From: Nostoc sp. 'Peltigera membranacea cyanobiont' N6
GTDB taxonomy: Bacteria > Cyanobacteriota > Cyanobacteriia > Cyanobacteriales > Nostocaceae
DNA: 64,000 nucleotides
Reading direction: 5' to 3'
Assembly: GCF_002949735.1 (NCBI RefSeq)
Contig: NZ_CP026681.1
Location: forward strand, 7,904,501 to 7,968,500
The notes below the pieces were generated by a model. That model searched no databases. It saw only the letters and a program-made list of their open reading frames with translations, and was not told the origin of the DNA. Position numbers and translations under genes: made by a program. Shown here piece by piece: positions 18,536 to 28,071 of the stretch. Position 1 is the stretch's first letter. The number at the start of each line of letters is the position of its first letter.

Positions 18536-19939
18536 CTAAAAGACGGATGTGGTTGTCATATTCTCTAGAGGCTCTTTACGCACACGTCGTCCTGTAGCTA
18601 CCATTTTGACCCCATTAGCTGGCGCAAGTGCAAAACCTCGACGTTGAGGACGCTCCGGCTGATTACCAACTAGATCGAGTTGATAACCTGACAGGACTTT
18701 TGCTAATACTAACTTCATTTCAAACACAGCCAAAGCTTCACCCATACAGCGACGGACTCCACCACCAAAGGGTAAAAATTCATAGGCAGAAAATTCTTGT
18801 TCTAAAAAGCGTTCTGGTTTAAATTGCTGAGGTTGGGGATATAAATCCTCGCGTTGATGAGCTAAGTAAATACAGGGAACCAGTAACGTTCCAGGAGGTA
18901 TAGGATGTCCTAGTAGTTCACAGGATTCTTGACCTAGCCTGGGGAACGCGAACATCGCAATCGGGTGAATTCGCAAAGTTTCATTACAAATAGCCGTGAG
19001 ATAAGGCAGTTGGGAAATACTTATGGGATCTGGAGAATCACCGAGAGAATCAAGTTCTTGAAGCAATTTCTCTCGGACTTTCGGTAAATGATGAATCCAA
19101 TACAATCCCCAAGCCATTGCTGTTGCGACTGTCTCATGTCCTGCTACCATCAGTGTCATCAAATCATCGCGCAACTCTTCATCTGTCATCGGATTACCTG
19201 CTTCATCCCGCGCTAACATCAGCAAGGATAAGATATCAATGCGATTTGGATTGGGTTCCTCCCGGCGTTGGGCAATTTCAGCGTAAAGCAATTCATAAAT
19301 TTGTTGCCGTTGACGCAGAAACCATCCCCAAGGACTCCAGGCTCCTAAATCTTGTTGCAGGAAGGGAAAAAACAGGAAGCTAGAAGTAAAGGGTGAGCTA
19401 AAGAGATCCAAAAGTAACGCCACTAAGCGCTTGATTTTGTCGTAACGTGCCCCCTTATGCAAGCCAAAGATAGCTTGTAAAATGATTTGCAGAGAAATCT
19501 CCTGCATTGCACTACGAGCTAAAAAGGGCTGATTGAGTGGTAGCTGACTAAAGACTTGTTCGGTGAGATTAGAAATCAAAGCACCGTAAGCTCGCATTCT
19601 GTTGCCATGAAAGGAAGGCATTGTGAGTTGTCGCCGCCGTTTATGCTGTTCACCGTTCAGCATAAGGAGTGAATATTCCCCAGCTAAGGGTTCAAATATT
19701 TTGTTTCCTCTACCAACGAATGGAAACTTCTTCCTATCATTAGTCAAAATTTCCTTGATTGCTTGAGGATGGTTCACGAAAACCACTGTTTCCCCAAAAC
19801 CAATTACCTCAGCAGTAAAAATGTCAGGATATTGTTGGGCTGCATTTACCATGAAACTAACAGGGTCTGCAACCCACTGGATTTTCTGGATAAAAGAGGG
19901 AGCTTTTAGGGGATTAGGTAGTTGCGTTTTATTTTTCAT
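18536..19939 (-). CDS. Cytochrome P450, CYP110-like, probable sesquiterpene oxidase
   Basis: 467 residues, full P450 length. The I-helix AGHETV oxygen-binding motif, the ExxR motif (NETLRIHP) and the heme loop FGGGVRRCMG with Cys398 as axial ligand are all intact. The N-terminus lacks a clear membrane anchor. Overall sequence resembles the cyanobacterial CYP110 family. It lies 149 bp downstream of the terpene synthase on the same strand. In Nostoc sp. PCC 7120 the P450 next to a germacrene A synthase oxidises that product; the same role is inferred here. Electron donors (ferredoxin and its reductase) are not encoded nearby. Confidence 0.92.
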   Translation of the reverse strand: MKNKTQLPNPLKAPSFIQKIQWVADPVSFMVNAAQQYPDIFTAEVIGFGETVVFVNHPQAIKEILTNDRKKFPFVGRGNKIFEPLAGEYSLLMLNGEQHKRRRQLTMPSFHGNRMRAYGALISNLTEQVFSQLPLNQPFLARSAMQEISLQIILQAIFGLHKGARYDKIKRLVALLLDLFSSPFTSSFLFFPFLQQDLGAWSPWGWFLRQRQQIYELLYAEIAQRREEPNPNRIDILSLLMLARDEAGNPMTDEELRDDLMTLMVAGHETVATAMAWGLYWIHHLPKVREKLLQELDSLGDSPDPISISQLPYLTAICNETLRIHPIAMFAFPRLGQESCELLGHPIPPGTLLVPCIYLAHQREDLYPQPQQFKPERFLEQEFSAYEFLPFGGGVRRCMGEALAVFEMKLVLAKVLSGYQLDLVGNQPERPQRRGFALAPANGVKMVATGRRVRKEPLENMTTTSVF

Positions 19940-20088
19940 GCTGAAATGGCGTTAATTTTATATCGTTAGTTATGGAGTAATATCGATTAACTTGGAAGCA
20001 GAAAAATTGAATCTACTTAAAACTAACTTTTTTAAAAAAGCCGTTTGGAGCATCGTGGGAAATCTTTGCTTAAATCGGATAATTTTTG

Positions 20089-21105
20089 TCAGGATGGTAG
20101 TAAAACTTTCGGATTAGTTTGAGATTTATCTAGCTCCAAAGTTTCTACCAACTCTAGCCTTTCTATAGTTTGATAGCGATCGGAATTAAAGTACCAATCT
20201 AGATTCCCACGTATCCAGGCATACATTCCTGATATATATTTTGCAAGTTCCGCATCTAATTCTTCTCCAAAAGAGGGTAGAGATGCTTCTAATTTAATCA
20301 GTTCTCGTACCTCTCGATCGTGGATTTCGATTGCACGCTTAATCGCTAGTTCTAAAGGTATTTGCTGTTGATAGTGCAATACCAATACTAAATTGTGAAC
20401 ATCACCACTTGCCATTTCTCTAGCATACGAGAAGATATCATTACACCAGGCAAGAATATTAATTATCTTCTCCTTAAGTTTTTTGAAGATGTCGTGCTGT
20501 CGTAAAATATCAGGAATCAGCAATTGATCGCAAAATTCAATCAGTACTACGGTAAGATCCCCTGCTGAACTTAAGTTCCGTATTTTGATATAAGTATCAA
20601 TATCCGGTATAACTACATGTGCGCGGTTAATTGCCTCCTCTACACATCCGGCGAAGTATTCCTCAAAGCTACAAACAAAGTGATGGAACCATTTTATACT
20701 GCCTATTTGGAGCATCCGTTGTCGGAGGTCACTTAAAGCATAGCTAAGGTGTATATCGCTGCTTTCAAGTTCCGTTCCATTTAATATTTCAATAAATCTC
20801 TTGTGAAAAAGCTTGAGTACTTCAGGTTGTTGGCCTAAATCTGACATATCACATTGATCATCCCAAATAAACAGCCAACTGAACAAATCACTAGCGATCT
20901 TGATTTTTTCCAGATCGCAGTAAGGATAAGCACCTGCTACTAACCTGAAAAAATTTGATTTGGTAAAGCGTTGATAAACTGATTCATTTGCTAGTAAGTT
21001 AAAGCGAGTTACCCATTCCAGAGCAGACTCTTCTAAAACATCAACGTGCTTATTGATATGGGATGAAAATGGACAATATAAATCAGAGGAAAGTAGTTCC
21101 TTCAT
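20089..21105 (-). CDS. Sesquiterpene synthase (class I terpene cyclase)
   Basis: 338 residues, typical of bacterial single-domain class I cyclases. The Asp-rich magnesium motif is DDQCD at 82-86. The NSE motif is NDIFSYARE with Asn222, Ser226 and Glu230. Arg176, 46 residues before Asn222, fits the usual diphosphate-sensor arginine. It should ionise farnesyl diphosphate and cyclise it in the cytosol. By context it resembles the Nostoc enzymes NS1 (germacrene A) and NP1 (8a-epi-alpha-selinene), both clustered with a P450 and a two-component protein. The exact product cannot be read from sequence. Confidence 0.93.
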   Translation of the reverse strand: MKELLSSDLYCPFSSHINKHVDVLEESALEWVTRFNLLANESVYQRFTKSNFFRLVAGAYPYCDLEKIKIASDLFSWLFIWDDQCDMSDLGQQPEVLKLFHKRFIEILNGTELESSDIHLSYALSDLRQRMLQIGSIKWFHHFVCSFEEYFAGCVEEAINRAHVVIPDIDTYIKIRNLSSAGDLTVVLIEFCDQLLIPDILRQHDIFKKLKEKIINILAWCNDIFSYAREMASGDVHNLVLVLHYQQQIPLELAIKRAIEIHDREVRELIKLEASLPSFGEELDAELAKYISGMYAWIRGNLDWYFNSDRYQTIERLELVETLELDKSQTNPKVLLPS

Positions 21106-21752
21106 AGAAATATATTAGTTTGCAGTAAAGAACATGAATTACAAGAGAACAAAAGCGATATATTTTTTAAGTGTCTCTAACGGAGAATTTTGAAAAATTC
21201 ACTATAACTACGCGTTTTCTAGAATGTGTAAATATAATTTACATCTCTATAACTGATACGTAAACTTAATATGAATATTTCAAAGATTACTGCTTATTGT
21301 TCAATATTTTTTAGCTAAAAATAACCGAGATTATCCTGAATTATAAATTTTTTTTAAAAATAGATATAGTTTTATTAAGAACATAATACATACTGTTGAC
21401 TAACTGAATAAGTTCACTTATGGCATCAATAATATTGTTCTAATTAGCACAATTTTTATCGAAAGACAAGGGTAATAACAACTAATCTTAGAGCGATCGC
21501 CTTCATTCAAGAGGATCTTCAACTCTAGTGAAAGTGCAGATTTGGGATTGATGTCGATGATGTAGCGATCGCTCCTATGGTCGTATAGAGCAATTTGGTG
21601 TGAGAATGTTGCTGTTATCAGACTTTTTGGGAACTATAGGATTGTCAGAGAATAAAATTGTCAGTCCGTCTGCGAAAAAAAGTAGAGGTGACTTAGCTGC
21701 GATCGCAGGGCAATAGTAAACAATAAATAAGGAATTAACTTAATTTAAATAT
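21106..21752. other. Divergent intergenic region of terpene synthase and receiver-kinase
   Basis: AT-rich, with three HIP1-type GCGATCGC-related sites (near 21493, 21564 and 21700) but no open frame or hairpin of note. It must contain the terpene synthase promoter. Confidence 0.5.
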
Positions 21753-23084
21753 ATGAATTACAAGTCATCCTTACAAATACTTAATCTCCCAGAAGATAGT
21801 TTGATTTTAGTAGTTGATGATACTACTACAAATTTAGAAATTGTCTTTAACATATTAACGAATTTTGGCTTTAAAGTTGCTACAGAAAATGATGGAGCGA
21901 GGGCAATAAAGCAGGCTGAAAATAGATTGCCCGACTTAATTTTATTAGATGTAATGATGCCAGGATTAGATGGATTTGAAACTTGTCAAAGGTTGAAAGA
22001 GAACTTAGCTACTTGTGATATTCCAGTAATTTTTATGACAGCAAATTCGGATACTGATAGTAAAGTAAAGGGTCTAAATATAGGAGCAGTTGATTACATC
22101 ACTAAACCCTTTCATGAAGAAGAATTATTAGCTAGAATTAAAACCCATTTGCAATTACGAAATCTCACAAAAACTTTAGAGAAACGAGTCGCAGAAAGGA
22201 CAGCAGCGTTGTCTAGGGTATTAAAAGACCTACAAGAGTCTCAACTTCAGCTTGTACAGACAGAAAAAATGTCTGCCCTTGGTCAATTAGTAGCAGGAGT
22301 TGCTCATGAAATTAATAATCCAGTTGGTTTTATTCATGGCAATCTCGGACACGCTTCAGTATATTTCCAAGACATGATTAACCTCATCGATCTCTATCAG
22401 CAGCACTATCCTAATCCAGTTCCCGAAATTCAAGAGGAAATTGCAGCGATAGATTTGAAGTATATGCTTTCCGATCTACCTAACTTAATTTCCTCAATGA
22501 AAGAGGGTGTTCAGCGCATTCGTAATATTAGTACCAGTCTGAGAACCTTTTCTCGCGCAGATAGCGATCGCAAAGTTTATTGCAACATTCATGATGGCAT
22601 CGATAGTACAATCATGATTCTTAAACACCGCTTAAAAGCATCTGAGGATCGACCCGAAATTCAAATCATTAGAGATTACGATAATTTCCCAGATTTAGAA
22701 TGCTTTATTGGACAACTAAATCAGGTATTTATGAATTTATTAGCCAATGCTATTGATGCTTTAGAGGAGTCTAATATAGGACGGACTTATATTGAAATTG
22801 AAGCAAATCCTAATCAAATTTTGATTCAGACCACTCTCGCTGAAAACAATAATCATATTTTAATTAGAATTAAAGATAATGGGGTGGGAATGTCGGCTGA
22901 TGTCCAGCAAAAAATCTTTGAATATTTATTCACCACCAAGCCTGTGGGTCAAGGTACAGGATTAGGATTATCAATTGCTCGTCAAATTGTTGTTGAAAAA
23001 CATGAAGGAACTCTGGAGGTAAATTCAGCACTAGGAAAAGGTTCAGAGTTTATCATTAAACTTCCTATTACATCATTATACTAA
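21753..23084 (+). CDS. Receiver-histidine kinase (REC-HK)
   Basis: 443 residues with the receiver at the N-terminus (about 15-130): acidic pair DD at 22-23, phospho-acceptor Asp66 in LLDVMMPG and Lys118 in ITKPF. A coiled coil (about 135-175) connects to a kinase with H-box VAHEINNP (His185), N-box NQVFMNLLANAIDAL and G-boxes DNGVGM and GQGTGLGLSI. The receiver is thus the input, so the protein can be gated by another kinase. It is transcribed away from the terpene synthase and is the best local candidate for the two-component partner reported in Nostoc terpene miniclusters. Its kinase core is a paralogue of those at 12639, 24409 and 26382. Confidence 0.93.
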   Translation: MNYKSSLQILNLPEDSLILVVDDTTTNLEIVFNILTNFGFKVATENDGARAIKQAENRLPDLILLDVMMPGLDGFETCQRLKENLATCDIPVIFMTANSDTDSKVKGLNIGAVDYITKPFHEEELLARIKTHLQLRNLTKTLEKRVAERTAALSRVLKDLQESQLQLVQTEKMSALGQLVAGVAHEINNPVGFIHGNLGHASVYFQDMINLIDLYQQHYPNPVPEIQEEIAAIDLKYMLSDLPNLISSMKEGVQRIRNISTSLRTFSRADSDRKVYCNIHDGIDSTIMILKHRLKASEDRPEIQIIRDYDNFPDLECFIGQLNQVFMNLLANAIDALEESNIGRTYIEIEANPNQILIQTTLAENNNHILIRIKDNGVGMSADVQQKIFEYLFTTKPVGQGTGLGLSIARQIVVEKHEGTLEVNSALGKGSEFIIKLPITSLY

Positions 23085-23253
23085 GTAGTATTATGGAAAT
23101 ATTAGAAATTATTTTTGTCCATAGCTTGCTTAAAATTAGCAGTAAGCTATCCTAGTATTTTCATCAAAAACTAATACATAATTAAAATATTTCTGGTCAT
23201 TTCAAAACTATAACCTTGTAGAAAAATCATTAGTACTCCATATAGATAAATTT

Positions 23254-24405
23254 ATGTTTAAAACAGTAGTAGGTCACAGTAACGATCCCGATTCTCTATC
23301 AGCAGTTGAAGAAGTTCTTCAACAATGTATCAGTTCCCTTGGAGCAGATATACCAAAAGCTGGGATTCTTTTTTCTGCAATTGACTTTGAACATTCTCTT
23401 ATTTTACAGCAAATTCATCAGGTTTTTCCGGGGATTGAGTTGATTGGTGGAACAACAGATGGAGAAATTTCTTCAGTCTTAGAGTTTCAGCAAGACTCAA
23501 TCACCTTGATGTTGTTTTGCTCAGACGAAGTTGAAATTTATGCAGGAGTTGGACGCAAAGTTTCAGGCGATCCAATTGCTGTAACTAAACAAGCTGTAGA
23601 GCAAGCCAAAGCAAAAAGTACTGCAACTCCCAAGCTATGTTTAACTCATCCAGAGAGCCTTACAATTAGCGGTGTATCTATATTGAATGGTTTAAAGTTA
23701 GCTCTTGACCAGCATGTGCCAATATTCGGTGGTTTAGCAGGCGATCAGTCCAGATATCAAAATACATATCAATTCTTTCAAACAGAAGTATTAAGTGATT
23801 CTGTACCAATTCTACTTTTTTCGGGCACAATATTGTTTTCTCATGGTGTTGCAAGTGGTTGGCATCCCATCGGTCAAATAAGCCAAGTGACTAAAGTAGA
23901 TAAGAACATACTCTATGAAATAGATGGTAAGCCAGCTTTAGATTTTTATCATCATTATCTAGGGTTACTTCCTCCTTCAATGGAATATCCTCTAGCAGTA
24001 TTTGATCGGAATAGAGAAAATTTTTATATAAGAGCGCCTATTGCTTACAATCAGGAATCTGGTAGCATCACATTTTTTGCAGATATTCCCGATCGAGCTG
24101 TTATTCAAATTGCAGAAGCAGGTTATGAAGATATTTTGGCAGCTTCCAAAGCATCATTTATGAATGCCTTAGATAATTATCCAGGTATAGAACCAAGTGC
24201 TGCTTTATTTTTTTCATGTGTAGCTCGTCGGCAAATACTTGGTACGAGAGCAAAAGAAGAATATCAGAATACAAAACTCTGTCTGACTTACCATTTACCT
24301 GGTTGTGGATTTTATTCTTATGGAGAAATCGCTCCTATAGATCGAAATAGTCAGACACAATTTCACAATGAAACTTTTGTAACTTTAATTTTGGGAACTC
24401 GGTAA
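23254..24405 (+). CDS. FIST N/FIST C domain sensory protein
   Basis: 383 residues with no kinase or output domain. The N-terminal half (ELIGGTTDGEI, SVSILNGLKLALDQHVPIFGGLAGD) is the FIST N domain. The C-terminal half (ILYEIDGKPALDFYHHYLG, FFSCVARRQILG, CGFYSYGEIAP) is FIST C. FIST modules are thought to sense small ligands, perhaps amino acids. Only 3 bases separate it from the kinase gene that follows, and that kinase has no sensor domain. The simple reading is a split receptor: the FIST protein binds the signal and the neighbour phosphorylates. Confidence 0.92.
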   Translation: MFKTVVGHSNDPDSLSAVEEVLQQCISSLGADIPKAGILFSAIDFEHSLILQQIHQVFPGIELIGGTTDGEISSVLEFQQDSITLMLFCSDEVEIYAGVGRKVSGDPIAVTKQAVEQAKAKSTATPKLCLTHPESLTISGVSILNGLKLALDQHVPIFGGLAGDQSRYQNTYQFFQTEVLSDSVPILLFSGTILFSHGVASGWHPIGQISQVTKVDKNILYEIDGKPALDFYHHYLGLLPPSMEYPLAVFDRNRENFYIRAPIAYNQESGSITFFADIPDRAVIQIAEAGYEDILAASKASFMNALDNYPGIEPSAALFFSCVARRQILGTRAKEEYQNTKLCLTYHLPGCGFYSYGEIAPIDRNSQTQFHNETFVTLILGTR

Positions 24406-24408
24406 AAG

Positions 24409-25461
24409 GTGATGGAAATTGTAGATTATCAAAAAGAAATTAAGGAACTCAAAAAAGCGAATAGAATTATCCAAAAGCAATTAGAACGTTCTGAGGCAGA
24501 TCGGGTAAAACTAGAAGAAACAAATGAAAAAAAAGAATATTTGCTCAGGAAAGTAATTGCTGAATTAAAAGAATATCAAAACAATTTACAAGAAAGAAGT
24601 CACGAACTAGAAATGATGCTTTTTAATCTTCAGATAATGCAGAATAAAATGTCTAGTTTAGGAAGTCTTGTTGCCGACGTAGCTCATGAAATTAACAACC
24701 CAGTTGGTTTTATAGCAGGTAATCTGACTCCGGCTCAAGAGTATATTCAAAATTTGTTATCTCTGATCGATCTTTATCAGGAAACCTATCCTCAAACATC
24801 TCAACAAATTCAAGAAACAATCAAGTTGATGGATCTAGAGTATATACGTGAGGATTTACCTAAGCTTATTTCATCAATGAAGGAAGGCACCGATCGCATT
24901 TATAATATTAGCAAAAGCTTGCGAACTTTCTCTAGAGCAGATACAGAAAAAAAAGTCATGTTTAACCTACATGAAGGTATTGATAACACTCTCTTAATTC
25001 TCAAACACCGATTGAAATATAGTAAGATTCGTCCAGCTATTCAAGTAATTAAAAATTACGGTAAGCTTCCTCCTTTAACATGCTTCCCAGGACAACTTAA
25101 TCAGGTATTTATGAATCTGTTGGCAAACGCTATTGATGCTTTAGAAGAATCTATTTCTGGATTGAGTTTTGATGAAATTGAGAAAAATCCCAATCAAATT
25201 ACAATTCATACTGCTACTGTCCAAATTCAAGATACAAATCATGCATTGATTAGAATTAAAGATAATGGTGTAGGAATATCGCCTGATATTCAGCAAAAAA
25301 TGTTTGACCATTTATTCACAACTAAACCTGTGGGAAAAGGAACAGGATTAGGATTATCAATTGCCTATCAAATAATCGTCCAAAAACATAGAGGAACTCT
25401 AGAAGTAGAATCTGTGCTAGGAAAAGGTTCTGAATTTATCATTAGCATTCCCATTTATTAA
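24409..25461 (+). CDS. Histidine kinase without an own sensor domain, partner of the FIST protein
   Basis: 350 residues. GTG at 24409 and ATG at 24412 are adjacent possible starts. Residues 5-80 form a long coiled coil. The kinase core follows, with H-box VAHEINNP (His93), N-box NQVFMNLLANAIDAL, and G-boxes DNGVGI and GKGTGLGLSI. There is no receiver and no membrane segment. It is very similar to the kinase half of the gene at 21753, so the two probably arose by duplication with exchange of input modules. Translation is likely coupled to the FIST gene. Confidence 0.92.
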   Translation: MMEIVDYQKEIKELKKANRIIQKQLERSEADRVKLEETNEKKEYLLRKVIAELKEYQNNLQERSHELEMMLFNLQIMQNKMSSLGSLVADVAHEINNPVGFIAGNLTPAQEYIQNLLSLIDLYQETYPQTSQQIQETIKLMDLEYIREDLPKLISSMKEGTDRIYNISKSLRTFSRADTEKKVMFNLHEGIDNTLLILKHRLKYSKIRPAIQVIKNYGKLPPLTCFPGQLNQVFMNLLANAIDALEESISGLSFDEIEKNPNQITIHTATVQIQDTNHALIRIKDNGVGISPDIQQKMFDHLFTTKPVGKGTGLGLSIAYQIIVQKHRGTLEVESVLGKGSEFIISIPIY

Positions 25462-25791
25462 AATAGTAAATTTAATTTTAGTGGAAATTAAGATTTTACA
25501 GTTCATAAATAATAATTTATTATGCTTTAAAAGAACCAAAATTAATTTATGAAAAACAGAAAACTTTTCCCCTGATTGTAAGCAAGCTAATTTATTTTCA
25601 TGGTGACAATGGGATTTAACCTAGAAGAGACTTTGCAAAATCGGGAACTATCGCAACGACAAGATTCCGAATTTGCGATTGTCATCACAATTCATTAGAA
25701 ACAAAAGCAAGCACCAAATACTCTAAAGAAAGATATCCAGCAGTTATTTTATAGACTTTTTGGGGAACTCTATAACTGTAGTTACAAAATA
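25462..25791. other. Intergenic region
   Basis: AT-rich. A 32-codon frame with ATG at 25600 and stop at 25696-25698 is present, but I see no ribosome site or family resemblance. It is otherwise empty. Confidence 0.45.
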
Positions 25792-26349
25792 GTGTCCTCA
25801 AAATTCATGACTAATGCACTTAATCATTCGATAGCTACGCTTAATCTTTCTTTAGAACGCGATATATTTTTACGTACATTAATCAGAGAATTATCTGGTA
25901 CTTTGCAGGATGTAGTTGGCTTAGAAGAAGCTGCTGGATTTATTAGCGTAGTTGGTGAAAGGATGGCTAGGCAGATCAATCAAGATTACAAATCCGCCCT
26001 GGAAGTCTCTAAACTTTCCCGTAAACAGGTCGCTGATGTCTTGATTGATTTAAAAAAACGAATTCAAGGCGATTTTTATATTATCGAGCAGGATGATGAA
26101 AAAATTGTCTTTGGCAACCGCGTCTGCCCTTTTGGGGAAAAAGTGCTAGATCGCCCTGCCATGTGTATGATGACTTCAAACGTTTTTGGGACGATCGCAG
26201 CTAATAATCTGGGATATGCGAAAGTAGAATTGCAAGAGACCATAGCACAGGGTGCTTCTGGATGTAGAGTTATTGTTTACTTAAAATTTACAGAAGAGGC
26301 AGAGGATGCAGAAGGTAGAGAATACTTTAGAGGACTAGAATCTGTGTAA
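25792..26349 (+). CDS. MetOD1 (methanogen output domain 1) protein
   Basis: Starts at GTG (25792) or possibly the in-frame ATG at 25807; about 185 residues, soluble. The domain is recognisable by GLEEAAGFISVVGERMA, then VCPFGEKVLDRPAMCMMTSN, VFGTIAANNLGYAKVEL and GCRVIVYL. Cys residues in VCPF and MCMM could bind metal or take part in redox sensing; this is inference. It is followed 32 bases later by a PAS histidine kinase, so it may be a separate sensor or modulator of that kinase, parallel to the FIST pair just upstream. Confidence 0.82.
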   Translation: MSSKFMTNALNHSIATLNLSLERDIFLRTLIRELSGTLQDVVGLEEAAGFISVVGERMARQINQDYKSALEVSKLSRKQVADVLIDLKKRIQGDFYIIEQDDEKIVFGNRVCPFGEKVLDRPAMCMMTSNVFGTIAANNLGYAKVELQETIAQGASGCRVIVYLKFTEEAEDAEGREYFRGLESV

Positions 26350-26381
26350 ACTCTTCATCGCTAAAACAACCACAAGCTTGA

Positions 26382-27794
26382 GTGCAGATATGTAAATTAG
26401 AATCGAACCATGAAATTGGAAGCCTTATGACTCCTGAACAATTTCTTGAATTTGCCAGAGTTTTACCAGAACCTTTACTCCTGGTGAGTGGAGACGGTCA
26501 GTTGTTAGCTACCAATCAACCAGTAGCAGAGATCCTGGGGTTACGCCGTCAAGAACTACCAGGAAGAATGCTCTTTGAACTTGTAACTCAGTCTACTGAG
26601 GATGTTGTCAAGTACCTGCAAGCCTGTTCAAGTAGTAGAGCAATGGTTATTGGCTCTTTGACTTTACGAAATAATGATGGACAAATGTTAATATGTCGTA
26701 GCCAAGGAGCCGTTATTCAACCTTGGTCTCCTGAATCTTCAGCTTTAATTCTCTTACGCTTAGAAAATAGAACTTTAGCCAGCAATAATTTTCTTCTTCT
26801 AAACCAGAAAATTGATGAGTTAGCAAAAGAAGTGCAAAGACGTAAAGAAGCAGAGGAAGCACTCAAGGAAGCTAATCAAGAGCTAGAAATTCGGGTTGAG
26901 GAGCGTACAAATGCTTTACAAGAAACACTAAAGGAACTACAACTTACCCAAACTCAGCTTATCCAAGCCGAGAAAATGTCTAGTTTAGGACAGATGATCG
27001 CTGGTATTGCTCATGAAATTAATAACCCCGTGAGTTTTATTCATGGGAACCTTCACCACGCCCAGAAATACACTCATGATTTACTGAAATTGGTGGAAAT
27101 TTATCAACAAGTTTGTCCAAATACTCCCGAAATCCAACAGGAGCTAGAAGAAATAGACTTAGAGTTTCTGATTCAAGATATTGCTAAACTCTTCCAGTCA
27201 ATGACAGTGGGAACAGAGCGAATTCAGGAAATTGTTAAATCACTACGTAACTTTTCCAGACTAGATGAAGCCGAACTTAAGAAAGTTAATATTCATGAAG
27301 GAATTGATAGTGCTTTAATGATTTTGGAGCATCGACTGCAAGCTAGGCATGAGTATCCAGAAATTCAAGTCATCAAAAAATATAGTCAATTACCCAATGT
27401 AATTTGCTATCCTGGTCAACTTAACCAAGTATTTCTGAATATTCTTGCTAATGCTATTGATGCACTGGAGGCGTTGGCAGCCAATTCACAAATAACTGAC
27501 AATCAAAAGCAGATAAATAATCATCCCCAAATTAAAATCAAAACTGAGGTAATCGATGAAAAATGGATAGCGATTAGTATTGCTGATAATGGTTTGGGAA
27601 TAAATGAACAAGTTCACTCAAAAGTATTCGATCCGTTTTTCACTACTAAACCCGTGGGTAAAGGCACGGGACTAGGGCTATCTGTAAGCTATCAGATTAT
27701 AGTTGAAAAACATGGCGGACAACTTAGCTGTTTTTCTGTTCCAGGCAAAGGCGCAGAATTTGTTATCAAGATACCTATTAACTCAGCCTCATAA
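26382..27794 (+). CDS. PAS-domain histidine kinase
   Basis: Up to 470 residues. An in-frame ATG at 26427 (MTPEQFLEF) is a likely alternative start just before the PAS domain. A PAS domain (about 25-130) is followed by a coiled coil (about 140-195) and a kinase core: H-box IAHEINNP (His211), N-box NQVFLNILANAIDAL, and G-boxes DNGLGI and GKGTGLGLSV. Cytoplasmic, with no receiver. Its kinase core is closest in feel to that of the giant kinase at 12639 (shared LRNFSRLDE and HRLQ blocks). It ends the signalling block; the partner regulator is not nearby. Confidence 0.93.
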   Translation: MQICKLESNHEIGSLMTPEQFLEFARVLPEPLLLVSGDGQLLATNQPVAEILGLRRQELPGRMLFELVTQSTEDVVKYLQACSSSRAMVIGSLTLRNNDGQMLICRSQGAVIQPWSPESSALILLRLENRTLASNNFLLLNQKIDELAKEVQRRKEAEEALKEANQELEIRVEERTNALQETLKELQLTQTQLIQAEKMSSLGQMIAGIAHEINNPVSFIHGNLHHAQKYTHDLLKLVEIYQQVCPNTPEIQQELEEIDLEFLIQDIAKLFQSMTVGTERIQEIVKSLRNFSRLDEAELKKVNIHEGIDSALMILEHRLQARHEYPEIQVIKKYSQLPNVICYPGQLNQVFLNILANAIDALEALAANSQITDNQKQINNHPQIKIKTEVIDEKWIAISIADNGLGINEQVHSKVFDPFFTTKPVGKGTGLGLSVSYQIIVEKHGGQLSCFSVPGKGAEFVIKIPINSAS

Positions 27795-28009
27795 AGTTTA
27801 AATTATGGCAATCTTATATCATCTTGCGCTTTATTTGGGTAGAGTTCTATAGGCACATCTTCATCCAGTAAGAAGATTAAAAAAATACAATGGCTTGTGA
27901 TTAACTGAGTTACAAAACGTAGGACTCAAAATCAGATATAAATAATTTCTATCTCCTGTCTCCCAACCTGTAGCTTTGTACTTCAGGCAAAAAAACTGCT
28001 GTATGACAA

Positions 28010-28039
28010 ACGCCTGTCTGCTAATTAGCAAACAGGCGT
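28010..28039. terminator. Inverted repeat after ndhB, possible terminator
   Basis: Arms ACGCCTGT (28010-28017) and ACAGGCGT (28032-28039) flank a 14-base loop, 33 bases past the ndhB stop. A T-run on the minus strand lies a little farther on, so termination is plausible but not certain. Confidence 0.5.
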
Positions 28040-28071
28040 GTCTTTGATAACAAAGTTGTACTGAGACTCGG

